DNA of 64,000 nt from Ancistrus triradiatus (Eukaryota > Chordata > Actinopteri > Siluriformes > Loricariidae). The notes under the pieces were generated by a model. That model did no database searches and had not been told where the DNA came from. It worked only from the letters and a program-made list of their open reading frames with translations. A program made the position numbers and the translations under genes. Positions 45,926 to 58,932 of the stretch are shown piece after piece (position 1 is the stretch's first letter; every line of letters starts with the position of its first letter). The DNA lies in NCBI GenBank assembly GCA_025084515.1, contig JAJAGP010000431.1, positions 62,001-126,000 of the forward strand, written 5' to 3'.

Positions 45926-46854
45926 TTAATTAAACAGATACAGGCTAACAAATTACAAGAGCAGGACAGTCACATTCATAATGTACCAATTCTAAAAATT
46001 CTATAGTGGGACAAATGTAGAAAATGAAACTTGGTCACCTAAACAGCAAACAAAAGGCACAAGAATCACTCATGGACAACTTGCAATTTTTGTGACAGTG
46101 TTCATCCACAATGCCATGTTTGCGTACAACAACCAGCTTTATCCTGCCCAATACCAGCACGTTTGCTTCCGGTGCCTCACCTCTTTGAGTATGAGATCAA
46201 GTACACAGTTATAATGATATGAGTGCTACTATTAATGTCCTGTACTTACAGAGGGAAGACAAGCTTCTAAAACGGCAACAGTGGCATTTTCTCTGCTTAA
46301 TGCCATATGGGTGCAGTGAGCTGGTAAAAAGTTGTTTCTCCAGCGACTCCACGCTCAGATGCTAATACCTCACAATGTGGATGCTCAGGTCTGCTTAATT
46401 TTCTGCCGGCCTCATCTAGATAAGCAGTGGCACGCTCCAGCATGCGGTCAACGTGCAGGAAACAAGCAGCAAGGGGTGCCCGTGACTCAACCTCGACAGA
46501 TTGTTGTGAAGGAACTGAACAGAAAGTATTTTTCGTGCTTATTTTTATCTACTCCAGGAGTCCTTTCTGACAAAGCTCACAAGTGGTCGATAACAGACGT
46601 GTATAATTCTGTGGAATTAAAATCTGCTGGCTGTCATTTTAATTATTCAGCTTTTGAAAGCTGTTTTGAGACTACATACAAAGGCCCATTCGTCATGGCT
46701 ATTTGGGGTCATCCATTTTTGGTTATTTAAAAAAAAAAGATCAGTGTAATGCCACACACATAATCATTAATTGTAAAAAGCCTTAACAGTAAAATACTAT
46801 ACAGATGTGTGCTGTTTAACAACCACATTGTTCTGTGAAACAGGTCATTGACCG
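45926..46854. other. No supported gene
   Basis: Holds an isolated 132-codon frame (46332-46730) with no recognised domain, promoter or splice context; I do not call it as a gene. The rest is unrecognised. Confidence 0.45.
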
Positions 46855-47805
46855 AAATAGGCCTCACTTGCCTCAGTTAAGGTCAGTGTTCATGCCTCCA
46901 CCATAAGAAAGTGGCCTGCATGGCAGAGTTCCAAGATGAAAACCACTGCTGAGCAAAAAGAACATTAAAGCTCTTATCAATTTTTCCAGAACACATCTTG
47001 TTTTGGGAAAACAATCTGTGGACTGACGAGACAAAAGTTGAACTCTTTGGAAGGTGTGTCCCATTACATCTGGTGTATAAGTAACACAGCATTTCAGAAA
47101 AAGAACATTATACCAACAGTAAAATATGGTGGTGGTAGTGTGATGGTCTGAGGCTGTTTAGCTGCTTCAGGACCTGGAAGACTTGCTGAGATAAATGGAA
47201 CTATGAATTCTACTGGCTACCAAAAAATCCTGAAGGAGAATGTCCTTCCATCTGTTTGTGACCTCAAGCTGAAACAAACTTGGGTTCTGCAGCAGGACAA
47301 TGATCCAAAACAGACCAGCAAGTCCAGCTCTGAGTGGCTGAAGAAAAACAAAATTAAGACTTGAGTGGCCTAGTCAAAGTCCTGACCTGAATCCTATTGA
47401 GATGCTGTGGCATGACCTTAAAAAGGTCGTTCATGCTCGAAAACCCTCCAATGTGGCTGAATTACAACAATTCTGCAAAGATGAGTGGCCAAAATTCCTC
47501 CACAACACTAAGACTCATTGGAAGTTATCACAAACGCTTGGTTGCAGTTGTTGCTGCCAAGGGTGGCCCAACCAGTTCTTAGGTTTAGGGGCAATCACTT
47601 TTTCACACAGGGCCATGTAGGTTTGGATTTTTTTTCACAGTTAATATTAAACACCATTTAAAAACTGCATTTTGTGTTTACTTGTGTTGTCTTTGACTAA
47701 TATTTAAATTGGTTTGATGTTCCGAAACACTGAAGTGTGACAAACATGCAAAAAAAATAGGAAATCAGAAAGGGGGCAAACACTTTTTCACATCACTAAC
47801 TACTC
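46855..47805 (+). mobile_element. Tc1-like element TcH, 5'-truncated
   Basis: Begins inside the transposase region and ends with a clear 3' terminus near 47805 ('gggggcaaacactttttcac'). The 3' untranslated block ('cagggccatgtaggtttgga', 'gactaatatttaaatt') is intact. Confidence 0.85.
46885..47582 (+). pseudogene. Tc1 transposase relic (TcH)
   Basis: In successive frames it shows LWTDETKVELFG (first Asp), NIIPTVKYGGGSVMV, QQDNDPKQTSKSS (second Asp) and SPDLNPIEMLWHDLKKV (Glu). A small deletion just before the Glu block (near 47360) and another at about 47505 shift the frame; a TGA replaces the Trp after VMV. All three catalytic residues survive but no frame joins them. Confidence 0.88.
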
Positions 47806-49832
47806 GATAGGTTCCTATGAATCCTGATATTTATTGCGTTCCACTTTTTATAGATTGACGTGCCTTTATTGTGGCAAAAGCAGTGTTCTGTATCTCAAAG
47901 AAGATATAATAAGCTTGATAGAACAGTATTTACTGGTTGAGTTTGAAAAGTTTTAGAGCCATGAAACAAGAAATTGTGTCATAATGCACAGTAACAAGCA
48001 CAAATAGGGAAGCACAATCTTACTAAGGTTTTTAATTGTTGGTTATATTTACATTTCAGCCACCCCGCAAAATACTGGCGTTACAAATTTAGCAGCAGGC
48101 ATTTTCCAGCTGCTAAATCAGTAACCACTTCATGGTATCGGTGATCTCTATTGCCGATACGATACTGTGTGTAACTGTCAGTATCGGCACCAATACCAAT
48201 TCAGTATTAGTGCAACCTTAGTTACGACCATGTGTAAGGAAAGCCATAACACTTAGGATGGTATGATGGACCTCATACTTTTGACGGAAGCCAAAAATGC
48301 ATTGATAAACGATATTACGAACAACAGGGAAGATCAGCCAGATGAAAGAGACTCACTGAGTGAATGTGTACCAGTTGATATAGTTATTGGTTAGAGACAA
48401 TATACAGGGAGTAGGGGAACAAAAAAAGTAGTACTATTAGTAATAGGACAGGCACATCACCTACGAATGCCATCTACAGCTTGTTACAAATAAGCAGCAG
48501 AAATTCATACACAAACCCAAGTAACAACAAACAAAAAGTCTATAGAGCAGTCCAGTCCAAAGGTGAGCTAACAAGCAAGTGAACACACAACAGTATGGTA
48601 TTTAATTACACACACACACACACACAGGGAAGATGGTCTACTGCTCTTAAACTTCTGCCTCTGCTTGTAAATCCACAGCTTTGGTTGGCCATTTGCAGTT
48701 GTAACGAGTTAAAAGACAGATTTTCATTTCCAATTATAATTTATTATAACTGTTAGTACCTCAGTCGTTAAAGCAAGCGGCCATTGATTGGCTGGTTGTT
48801 AAACAGTGCATGCCTGTACTGTATGTCCTGCTGAGATATCATATCAATCCGTGGTGTTGATTTATAATCTTGTGTGAAAGGCACCCCTGGTCAAATGACA
48901 TTTGACAAATTAAAGAACTATTAGCAACCCAATGCAACGTTTTCCGAAAAAAGTTTCTTTTACACAGATTTTGTGTTTTATAATAGTGTTAAAATGTATG
49001 CATTCAAGTTTGCCGGACAATAATGCGTTATTTTATTTCTACAAAACAGTTTTATCAGTGTGGCCCCGTCTTTTGCATAAGACTGGCGCACATTGAACAT
49101 CTTCGAAGCACTTTCCACTACGCTACACTCCGCCCTTTATTTCGGAGCGAAACGACATCATGTATGGCCTGCATTGTGCTGCTTGCAGGTTTTGGCACAG
49201 CGTTTTGCAGCATGCGAGGTCGACTGGCACAGACGTGCAAGTATTGTGAATTGTGAGCGAATTTAGAATGCATGCTGCACAATGCACCCCAGGAAATATG
49301 GTCATATTTGTGAGAGGTATTCATTCCAAGCTGAGATGATATGAAATGATCCTCTGGCTTAATGGCAAGCATTTATGAGTGACATAATATAAAACGAGGA
49401 AAACCACGCATAAAGGGGTTTAGAGTCATAATAATGCATTATGTTCTGTGGTTCCCCATTTAGTTTCCTTGAAATGACAGCACTACAGCCTGCTCAAAAT
49501 TACGAGAATCATAAATATTTCATCATGCATCAAGAGCAGCACCTCAGACTACCAAGCTCATACAAATGCTCCCTTCATAATCATCAAAGCCAGTCAAATT
49601 CCTTACCTTCTCCCGTCCCAGTGCTCAACAACTGTTAATCGGTATAAGTCGTAACGGCATACCATCACATAATTCTACATTCCTGGTATTACTGATCAAT
49701 AAGATGGCATAATACAGTTCCTAGCTAAGCAGTATAACAAAAGACTTAGTTCATGTGAACATACACTGGAAGTTTGCAGTCCAAAATACACTACACTGCC
49801 AAAAGAACATGAACACAAGCATGTACATTAAC
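47806..49832. other. No gene seen; short (CA)n and a possible hAT fragment
   Basis: (CA)9 at 48608-48626. 48110-48225 contains 'atcggtgatctctattgccg' and 'tcagtatcggcaccaatacc', typical of hAT-type subterminal sequence in fish, but both ends are unclear. No gene. Confidence 0.45.
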
Positions 49833-49882
49833 ACAGGTGCTCCCCATTTTATGATGGTCCAGTTCACCATTTACAACTAATG

Positions 49883-50454
49883 TACCGTATTTTTCGGACC
49901 ATAAGGCGCACTTAAAATCCTTTAATTTTCTCAAAAATCGACAGTGCGCCTTAAAATGCGGTGCGTCTAATGTATGAATTAATTCTGGCTGAGCTTTCTG
50001 ACCTAGAACCGATTGTAGATGGTACACGGTGCTCATAAATCTGTCAAAAGTGTTAGCACGCCTTGGTAAGTTTCGAAGCCTTACGACAACCGTAGTGCGC
50101 AGCATGCGGAGTAATACGGTATGTGCTTCAGCATTAGGGTACGTGCAATTCATTCATTCATTTCGAAGCGGATTTCAAACTCAACGCTATCATCACGCAG
50201 TACAACATGGACCATAGAGCAGCTGTGCTAGAATTCAACATTAACGGATCAATGATACGGAAGTGGAGGAAGCAGAAGACGCCCTGCGCCAGGTAAAGAC
50301 CAAACTGAGCTTCCGACGGAACTTAGGAGTTTAGTTTCATTTCATGCGTCTTATAACCCGGTGCGCTTTATGTATGAAAATATACCCGTTAGCAGCCGAT
50401 CGTTGATATTGCGCCTTATAATCCGGTCCGCTTTATGGTCCGAAAAATACGGTA
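49883..50454 (+). mobile_element. Non-autonomous pogo/Tigger element
   Basis: Perfect 22-bp inverted termini (taccgtatttttcggaccat, then aa) include the TA duplication at each end. Subterminal 'ggtgcg(c/t)ttatgtatgaa'-type strings occur on both sides. It is 572 bp, far shorter than an autonomous pogo element. The interior keeps a DNA-binding fragment (see next entry). Confidence 0.88.
50205..50280 (+). pseudogene. pogo transposase DNA-binding fragment
   Basis: Translation from an ATG at about 50205 gives DHRAAVLEFNINGSMIRKWRKQ before a stop. This is the recognition-helix end of a CENP-B/pogo-type N-terminal domain. The rest of the transposase is absent. Confidence 0.8.
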
Positions 50455-50669
50455 CATAATGTACATAAATACACACCGGCAGAAACCGGATTTTGAATTT
50501 CAAATGTTTTAATTTTTCCCCAGGTAAGCCATACACAGTACAACACTCTCCCACATATGCTGAGCAGCAGCGCTAATGGACTATTTTTTGTTTGTTTGTT
50601 TTTCCACTTTCAATACATAATTCTATAAATTATGAGATATTCAACACTTTACTATACAGTACAATACAT

Positions 50670-51075
50670 TGGGAAAGTCCTTTCCTGTTTCTTTTTTTTT
50701 ACATTTTGTTATGTGCTAAAATAAACAAAAATTCAAGCTTTCCCATATCAATCTGCAATCAATACTCCATAATGAGATAGTGAAAACAGAATTATAGAAA
50801 TTTTTGCAAATGTATTACAAACTAAAATTTCACTTGGACACAAGAATTCAGACCCTTTGCTATGACACTTGAAATGTAGTTCTGAGGGCTCACATTTCTC
50901 TTGATCATCTTTGGGATGTTTCTAACCCTTTGGATTGGAGTTCACCTGTAGTAAGTTCATTGGATGTGGTTTCGAAAAACAGACACCTGTCTATAAAAGG
51001 TTTCACAGTTAACAATGCATATCGGAGCAAAAACAAGCCATGAGGAGGAAAGAACTGCCTGTAGAAGCACCCCCC
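50670..51075 (+). mobile_element. Tc1-like fragment TcI, 5' part
   Basis: 5' untranslated region of a Tc1 element ('ttctcttgatcatctttggg', 'cagacacctgtctataaaag', 'gccatgaggaggaaagaact') reaching the first codons MRRKELPV, then broken at a poly(C)/poly(T) run (51068-51088). Confidence 0.78.
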
Positions 51076-51367
51076 CCCCTTTTTTTTCCCACATTTTCTT
51101 CTTCTATTTTCTTTTTTAGTTTCTTTTCTCTTTTTGAGTGAATATATATCCTTATATAAATTTACTGACATTTTTCCAGTGAAAAATGTGCCATTGTATT
51201 TTTTTTTAACATATGCAAATTGTATTTTGACAAATTCAGAGCACACAAGCATTGCGCACCCCTTGTGATGAGGGGGCTCGGTCCCCAAATTGGGAACTAT
51301 ACGATACATTCAACTTACGACAGGCTTGTCGAAATGTATCCCCATCGAAAATCATGGACCACCTGTA

Positions 51368-51749
51368 TTGTGATGATTCTGCTAATGTTTCTATGACAGT
51401 CTCTTGTTTCCACTAGATTTAGGAACATGACTGCAGGTATTTCATTCAGACACAAGAGAATTAGTGATGCCTCGCATTGACACGTGGTACTAATGCCTAT
51501 TCATGTGTCGATTCATCCCAAAACTCTGGAACGTGGATGACGATGGGATAATGGGCAAATAGAAACAATTCCTAATAAAAGATATTTGTAAGGCTCATTA
51601 GTCAAACTGCTGCCACACAGTTTTGAAGCACACAATTCTATATGTCACTGCATGCTGTAGCATTGCGTTCTCCTGGAATACACCAATCCTGCATGTTTCA
51701 TCACTCTAAACAAGTTTCCACTAACTACAGTATCCATTGGTAGTGAGCT
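51368..51749. other. No gene seen
   Basis: Unrecognised sequence. Confidence 0.5.
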
Positions 51750-51805
51750 TTACATTTACAGCATTTTAGCAGACACTCAACCTTCTGGTCAACAGTCTAG
51801 TACAT

Positions 51806-52001
51806 TTACATTTATGTCACTTAGCAGATGTCTTTGTTCAAAGCTACTTACTATTGATACGATCTTACAATTCAAGCAATTGTGGTTTAAGGGTCTTGCT
51901 CAGAGACCCAACGATAGCAGCTTGGCAGAGGTGGGATTTGAAATCTGAACATTCTTTTCCATAGTCCAGTACCTTAACTACATGGTCAGCACAGTCCCAC
52001 C
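51806..52001 (-). mobile_element. tRNA-derived SINE, copy 7, with 14-bp target duplication
   Basis: A reverse-strand copy, rather diverged. A perfect 14-bp direct repeat (acagtctagtacat) at 51792-51805 and 52002-52015 flanks it. The upstream end (51750-51790) holds another short SINE 3' tail piece in the same orientation. Confidence 0.9.
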
Positions 52002-52015
52002 ACAGTCTAGTACAT

Positions 52016-52984
52016 CTCGAGTCAATTCTAAGCCAAATATGGCAACGTATTGTTTGATTCTCTGTACCAGAAGAGTTCACCAGAGCAAACCTAGCAGGAT
52101 AGATTTACTGGGCTTACTTTGAATGATGATCTCCTATATCAGAGACACATTGCAAGTGAGTGTGTTACGATTTTGAACCACAGCAAATGTTAATGTTGTA
52201 ATGTATGGAGTATTGTTGTATCATAACATGCTATCCAAATCACTAACCCATGGTCGGATGGTGTTCTTCTTATATCTACCTACACCCTCAACTTCCCTCT
52301 TATGTGAGTAGCCTAAATTTTTGTTCAGTGAATAATTATGAGGTAATAATTAATTAGTTCATTTCGTAGTGTGTAGCATCAGAAAAACCTGGCTATCATA
52401 CAGTGAGATTGAACTCTAGTAATACTAAACAAACAAGGGTGTGCAATCAAGGTGGGTTTGACTGCATATATACCTATTAAGAAATGGTATAGATGAATAA
52501 TTCTATTCCACAAATTAGGAGGCGTATCCACAAACTCTTGGCCATGTAGACAATATGTCAATTTAAGAGATAAAAATGAGTACAACAAGGAAGCAGCTGT
52601 GTGAATGATGTGAAACAAAACTATCAGCATAAATGTGCCATTCTAGTGATATCCACATAACGAATACTGACAGGCAATGGTCATTTTTATCAGTCATCAT
52701 TGTCATTTTGTTGAACAAAGACCTCGTTTTGTACCTCTGTCAGGTGCTTAACCTGCCTAGTTATAAGGTATTGGGTACAATGAGACATGAGAGCAGTTTT
52801 TAAATAAAATAAATAACATTTTTCCCTTGCATGCTAACAGACTTATTAACACCAACAAGCAAGCTTCACTAGCATACCATTACATATTTAGGATGCCCTT
52901 TTCATGCATGGGCTCCCTCTCAGTCAATGCAGTTTACTACCATGTCTCATCTGTAAAACAGGCAGCAAATTCTAATGTGGCTTA
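52016..52984. other. No gene seen
   Basis: Unrecognised AT-rich sequence. Confidence 0.5.
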
Positions 52985-53807
<823 letters not shown>

Positions 53808-54188
53808 GGTTTTATGGCCATGGTTGAGTTTGGAGTCTGACTGTTTGAGGCTGTGGACAGGTGTCTTTTATACAGATAACGAGGTCAAACAGGTGGCATT
53901 AATACAGGTAACGAGTGGAGGACAGAAGAGCTTCTTAAAGAAGAAGTTACAGGTCTGTGAGAGCCAGAAATCTTGCTTGTTTGCGGGTGACCAAATACTT
54001 ATTTTCCACCATGATTTACAATTAAATTCTTTAAAAGTCCTACAATGTGATTTCCTGGATTTTTTTCCTCATTTTGTCTCTCATAGTTGAAGTGTACTTA
54101 TGATGAAATTTACAGACCTCTCTCACCTTTCTAAGTAGGTGAACTTGCACAATCAGTCGCTGACTAAATAGTATTTTGCCCCACAGTA
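53808..54188 (-). mobile_element. TcE, 5' end fragment
   Basis: The minus strand holds the 5' terminal repeat and 5' untranslated region of TcE, running from 'tactgtggggcaaaatac' at 54188 to the transposase start, and breaking off just after the first codons. It matches 57395-57750 closely. Confidence 0.85.
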
Positions 54189-54198
54189 TGTTCTTTGC

Positions 54199-54395
54199 AC
54201 ATTTACATTTACAGCATTTAGCAGACACCCTTATCCAGAGCGACTTACAGTTGATACAGTCTTACAATCCAAGCAATTGTGGGTTAAGGGCCTTGCTCAA
54301 GGACCCAACAGTGGCAGCTTGGCAGAGGTGGGATTCGAACCCTGGACCTTTTGGTCCATAGCCCAGTACCTTAGCCGCTAGGCTACCACAGTCCC
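54199..54395 (-). mobile_element. tRNA-derived SINE, copy 8
   Basis: Reverse-strand, nearly intact copy: A box tagcctagcgg, B box ggttcgaatcc (closest to the tRNA consensus of all copies), full tail. It lies 10 bp from the TcE fragment end. Confidence 0.93.
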
Positions 54396-55043
54396 ATTCC
54401 CAGTACCATTTTTTATTTTAAACAACAATATTCACTAAAGCACAACATGAAAGCACTTAGTACAATACTGTACTATACAATACAGTCATTTTTATCTTTG
54501 TATCTTCTAAATATAGACATATGTACCAAAGACAAAAATATATGATATATGAAAATATGATCAAAGGTTTCTTTCTGACTTTCAAGGCTTCAATTCTCTC
54601 TTCCGTCAGCAGGTGTCGCAAGGGGTCGCTCGTTTTGTGCCATTCAGACGTGAATTAGTCGTATACAAGACAGAAGTTTATTTCCTTTTATAACTATTAA
54701 GGCCTCAGCCGTTAAAGCAAAAGGACGTTGATCTGATGGACATTAAGCAAGGAAGAGTGTAGAGATGCCCGGGCATTGCCAGAGGGCAGTAATTCTCTCC
54801 CGACTCCATTTGGCCGGGGACGACATGCTGCCAAGGACTTTCCCACCGAGGACTCCAGATCCTAAAGTGACTCGGTGTATCGGACTAAATAATAGCAACA
54901 TGCATATTGTTTTACGTTATTTTATTCACTAATTTATTGTATTCAATATTTTATTTATTTATGTTAATACCTACTTAGTTTTACGAAGTAAGTATTAACT
55001 AATAGTGGGCCTATTACGACAGACTTATTTGACTAGATACATT
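54396..55043. other. No gene seen; weak repeat with 48.7 kb
   Basis: 54660-54760 shares a diverged block ('cctcagccgttaaagcaa') with 48700-48810. Otherwise unrecognised. Confidence 0.45.
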
Positions 55044-55262
55044 AGTTTCATTCTTACATATATCATCTAAGCCACCCAAGGAGGATGGGTTCGTTTTTGA
55101 GTCCTGGTCCTCAATGTTTAGGGAGTTATTACTTGCCACTGTCGCCCTAGGACTGCTCAATTTGGGATTGGCCTTATAAATTAGAAGCTAATTTAAAATG
55201 GTAAAGCTGCTTTGAAACAATGCACCATTGTTAAAAGCGCTATATAAATAAATCTGACTTGA
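55044..55262 (+). mobile_element. Retroposon R2, copy 2
   Basis: Same family as 10920-11162: starts 'agtttcattcttacat', ends 'tataaataaatctgacttga'. A few small deletions distinguish it. Confidence 0.65.
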
Positions 55263-56269
55263 CATAGATTCTAAACTGGAACACAAACCTGAACCTAACC
55301 ACAGAAAGACCTTGTAAGAGCTTCTCAGTGGCACCATTTTGTTCCAGTCTCTGCACACATGCCACTATAATGTTAATAGTTATTAAAGTGGCATTAACAC
55401 TAATACTTTAAATGGTGGCTGGTAAATAACAGGCTTTGCTGAGCCCAATTGTACACACTTGCACATAGGTACAAGTTACTACACTCTCTTGTAGTGTTTG
55501 TCACTTATGAGACCGAACCAAATTTTCAGTTTGGGGCAGATGTCTAAAAAAGTGTCTTTATTTCTTCATGCAATGCACATTTGTAAATGTTAAATGTCAC
55601 AAGTCTAAAGCATGTCTTAATGAGAGTGAATGGCCAAATTCATTCTGAAAGTCATAAATACACATTATTTGGTTCTCTTTATTCGATTAGCATTCTGTAA
55701 GACTGCTCACAGAAGTGTACTGCAAACATTTGAAATCTTTATTGCTCAACATAGTTCACCCTGAAACAAGTATGCAGATCACTTGCTATCTGAAGGTGCC
55801 AACTTGCTCCTAGATTAACATTTTAAGTAAGAAAGTAAATAAGGTGCAGGAGCTCAGGTAAACAAATGACAAAAATATTGCACTAGGACTCAGCTATACA
55901 GATTTGCACTATAATGCACTGGGATCTATAACCTCTAGTTCCGGTTATAACAGACAACGATCAGATAATAAAACCAGGGAAATCGAGTTCCACAACAGAT
56001 GAGTGGCCAGCAGACATAGAATTTTGCCAGTGTCTATGCCTTTCACTTGTGGAGACTTTCTCTATTCAGTGGGTGATTCTAAGGTAATTCTTGATTATTT
56101 AATACTGAAGCACATTATTTATGTTGATGCATCCAGCTCTAGAAGAAACGTGCTATCAGACATCATTATTTTGTTTGTTTTATTAGTTTATTTAACGTCG
56201 CATCAGCATCAATGGCTATTCACAACAGGAACTTACGTCAGTACTAATAAGTAAGGTTACGTCATCAGA
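55263..56269. other. No gene seen
   Basis: Unrecognised sequence. Confidence 0.5.
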
Positions 56270-56405
56270 CTGATCTGATACTGATCAGACACATTCACAC
56301 TGGGCCAATTTAGAGTGACCAATTAACCTAACGCATGTCTTTGGAATGTGGAGGAAAACTGGAGTACCAGGAGTAAACCCACACAGACACGGGGAGGACA
56401 TGCAA
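56270..56405 (-). mobile_element. Retroposon R1 fragment
   Basis: Reverse orientation relative to 7056-7285; shares 'accaattaacctaacgcatg' and 'gtaaacccacacagacacgg', hallmarks of a common fish repeat. Confidence 0.6.
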
Positions 56406-57264
56406 CTACTTGTGCCATCGTGCCTCTGGAAACATCATTAAGCATTTCACACTTTTTATTTAGATGCATCTATTGATGAACCAGAAGCAAGACGAGGGGG
56501 AACGTGGTAGAATGGCCCACCCAATACACAGATAACAGGCCAGGATGAACAATCAGAAAGTCCCAAGAGCCACATTATTATGCTTACATCTTTAAAAGCA
56601 GTGTTTGGAAAATGCTGGAACAAGGTAAGATTTTGACTAGGAATGAACTGATTTCACCCAGATATATTTGAATATATTATGAATTTGGGGTGATAGAACA
56701 ATAAAGATAATTACTGCAAAATAACTTTTCCTCATTAGAAAAGACATGGTCAATACAACACTGACAGAACCCTTTCCTTCAATGTTTTTAACAGACAACA
56801 TAAAAAGCCAACAATGAGTATAGTGCCGAACCAAACCAATCATGTGGCAGGAACACAGTTACAGCCGTGCCAGGTTAGGTTGATGCACCCAGCACAGAGC
56901 GTAGGAGCAGCAGCCGGAAACGGCACACATGCTAATGTCTGGGCTACTGCAGTCATGCACACCAGTATGTCAGGAGTGAGAATTTGATAAAAGAGAAAAT
57001 GATGACAGAAAATGTTAACAAAACCTCGAGCAACAGCATTACCACAGAAGACACCCCAGCAGACACAACCCAAGCCTCAACAGGCAAGGAGATTGCTGAA
57101 AAGAAACGTCAGAGAAGGAATTTGGTATTGTGGCAATATTGTGGCTAATTAAAGATTGACAAGAAGCAGATATACCCGTTTTATGAATTTGAAATGCATT
57201 TGTATAATGCTGTACAGTACGTGTCATGTAACGCCTGACAGAAAATATGCCATATTTAAACCAA
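56406..57264. other. No gene seen
   Basis: Unrecognised sequence. Confidence 0.5.
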
Positions 57265-57308
57265 ACACATATACATACACACATACACACATACATACAC
57301 ACATATAC

Positions 57309-57358
<50 letters not shown>

Positions 57359-57394
57359 ATGTATGTATGTATGTATGTATGTATGTATGTATAT
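57265..57394. repeat. Compound microsatellite (CATA/CA)n(TG)n(TATG)n
   Basis: Continuous short-period repeats that run directly into the 5' end of TcE. Similar TA/CA-rich repeats resume at 58930 on the other side of that element. Confidence 0.95.
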
Positions 57395-58932
57395 GTCAGC
57401 CACTGATTGTGCAAGTTCTCCTACTTAGAAAGATGAGAGAGGTCTGTAATTTTCGTCATAGGTACACTTCAACTATGAGAGACAAAATGAGAAAAATAAA
57501 ATACAGGACATCACATTGTAGGATTTTTAAAGAATTTAATTGTAAATCGTGGTGGAAAAATAAGTATTTGGTCACCCACAAACAAGCAAGATTTTTGACT
57601 CTCACAGACCTGTAACTTCTTCTTTAAGAAGCTCTTCTGTCCTCCACTCATTACCTGTATTAATGGCACCTGTTTGACCTCATTATCTGTATAAAAGACA
57701 CCTGTCCAAAAACTCAAACAGTCAGACTCCAAACTCAACCATGGCCAAGACCAAAGAGCTGTTGAAGAACACCGGGAAGAAAATTGTAGACCTGCACCAG
57801 GCTGGGAAGAGTGAATCTACAATAGGCAAGCAGGTTGGTGTGAATAAATCAACTATGGGACAAACTGTAAGACATACAAGACCATTGATAATCTCCCTCG
57901 ATCTGGGGCTCCACGCAAGATCCCGTGGGGTCAAAATGATACATGAGAACCGGTGAGCAAAAATCCAGAACTACACGGAGGGACCTGATGAATGATCTTG
58001 CCAGAGAGCTGGGACAAAGTAAGAAAGGCTACCATCGGTAAACACAACTACGCCAAGAGGAGACTCAGATCCTGCAGTGCCAGCGTGCCCCCTGCTTAAG
58101 CCAGGTACATGTCCAACCCGTCTGAAGTTTGCCAGAGAGCATATGGATGATCAGGAAGAGGATTGGGAGAAATCATGTGGTCAGATGAAACAAAATAGAA
58201 ACTTTTTGGTAAAAACTTCAACTGGAGGGAAAAAGGATGCTGAGTCAATCCCAAGAACCACCAGACCTATGTGAAGCATGAGGGTGGAAACATCATGCTT
58301 TGGGGCTGTTTTTCTGCAAAGGGGACAGGGACGACTGACTCCGTGTTAAGGGAAGAATGTACGGGGCACATGAATCGTGAGGATTTAAGCCCCCCCAAAA
58401 ACCTCTTCCATCAGTGAGAGCATTGATGAACTGGATCGTCCAGCATGACAATGATCCCAAACACACCGCTCGGGCAACGGAGGAGTGGCTCCGTAAAAAG
58501 CATTTCAAGGTCCTGGAGTGGCCTAGCCAGTGTCCAGACCTCAACCCCATAGAAAATGTGTGGAGGGAGTTGAAAGTCCTTGTTGCCCAGCGACAGCCCC
58601 AAAACATCACTGCTCTAGAGGAGATCTGCATGGAGGAATGGGCCAAAATACCAGCTACAGTGTGCGCAAACCTGGTCAAGACTTCCAAGAAACGTTTGAC
58701 CTCTGTCATTGCCAACAAAGGTATTGAGTTGAACCAAATTTATTGACCAAATACTTATTTTCCACCATGATTTACAATTAAATTCTTTAAAAATCCTACA
58801 ATGTGATTTCCTGGATTTTTTAACTCATTTTGTCATTTTGTTTTTCTCATTTTGTACCCATGATGAAAATTACAGACCTCTCTGTAAGTAGGAGAACTTG
58901 CACAATCAGTGGCTGACCAAATACTTTTGTAT
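57395..58932 (+). mobile_element. Tc1-like TcE, near full length
   Basis: The 5' inverted repeat ('gccactgattgtgcaagttc') and 3' inverted repeat ('gaacttgcacaatcagtggc') are perfect complements over at least 20 bp. The outermost 20-odd bases of the 5' end are replaced by microsatellite. The transposase is described separately. Confidence 0.9.
57741..58746 (+). pseudogene. Tc1 transposase pseudogene (TcE)
   Basis: The start at 57741 (MAKTKELLKNTGKKIVDLHQ) is the usual N-terminal helix-turn-helix. Frame breaks follow near 57870-57950 and again before and after 58077-58274 (RLKFAREHMDDQEEDWEKS). The last third is open (58414-58746): QHDNDPKHTARATEEWLRKK (second Asp) and CPDLNPIENVWRELK (Glu). 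The first Asp (WSDETK) is present in a different frame near 58175. All catalytic residues are present but spread over at least three frames; inactive. Confidence 0.92.

Larger units (their letters stand above)
49833..51367. mobile_element. Outer pogo/Tigger-like element with nested insertions
   Basis: Ends 'acaggtgctccccatttt' at 49833 and 'atcatggaccacctgta' ending near 51367 are roughly inverted. Inside lie a smaller pogo element (49883-50454) and a Tc1 fragment (50670-51075). Part of the outer body (50455-50580, 51190-51330) has no coding remnant. The outer boundary pairing is imperfect, so this is a moderate call. Confidence 0.45.

Noticed and set aside
46332..46730. 132-codon open frame on the plus strand
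   Set aside because: No recognised domain, no splice or promoter context and no relative in the window; a chance frame is more likely.
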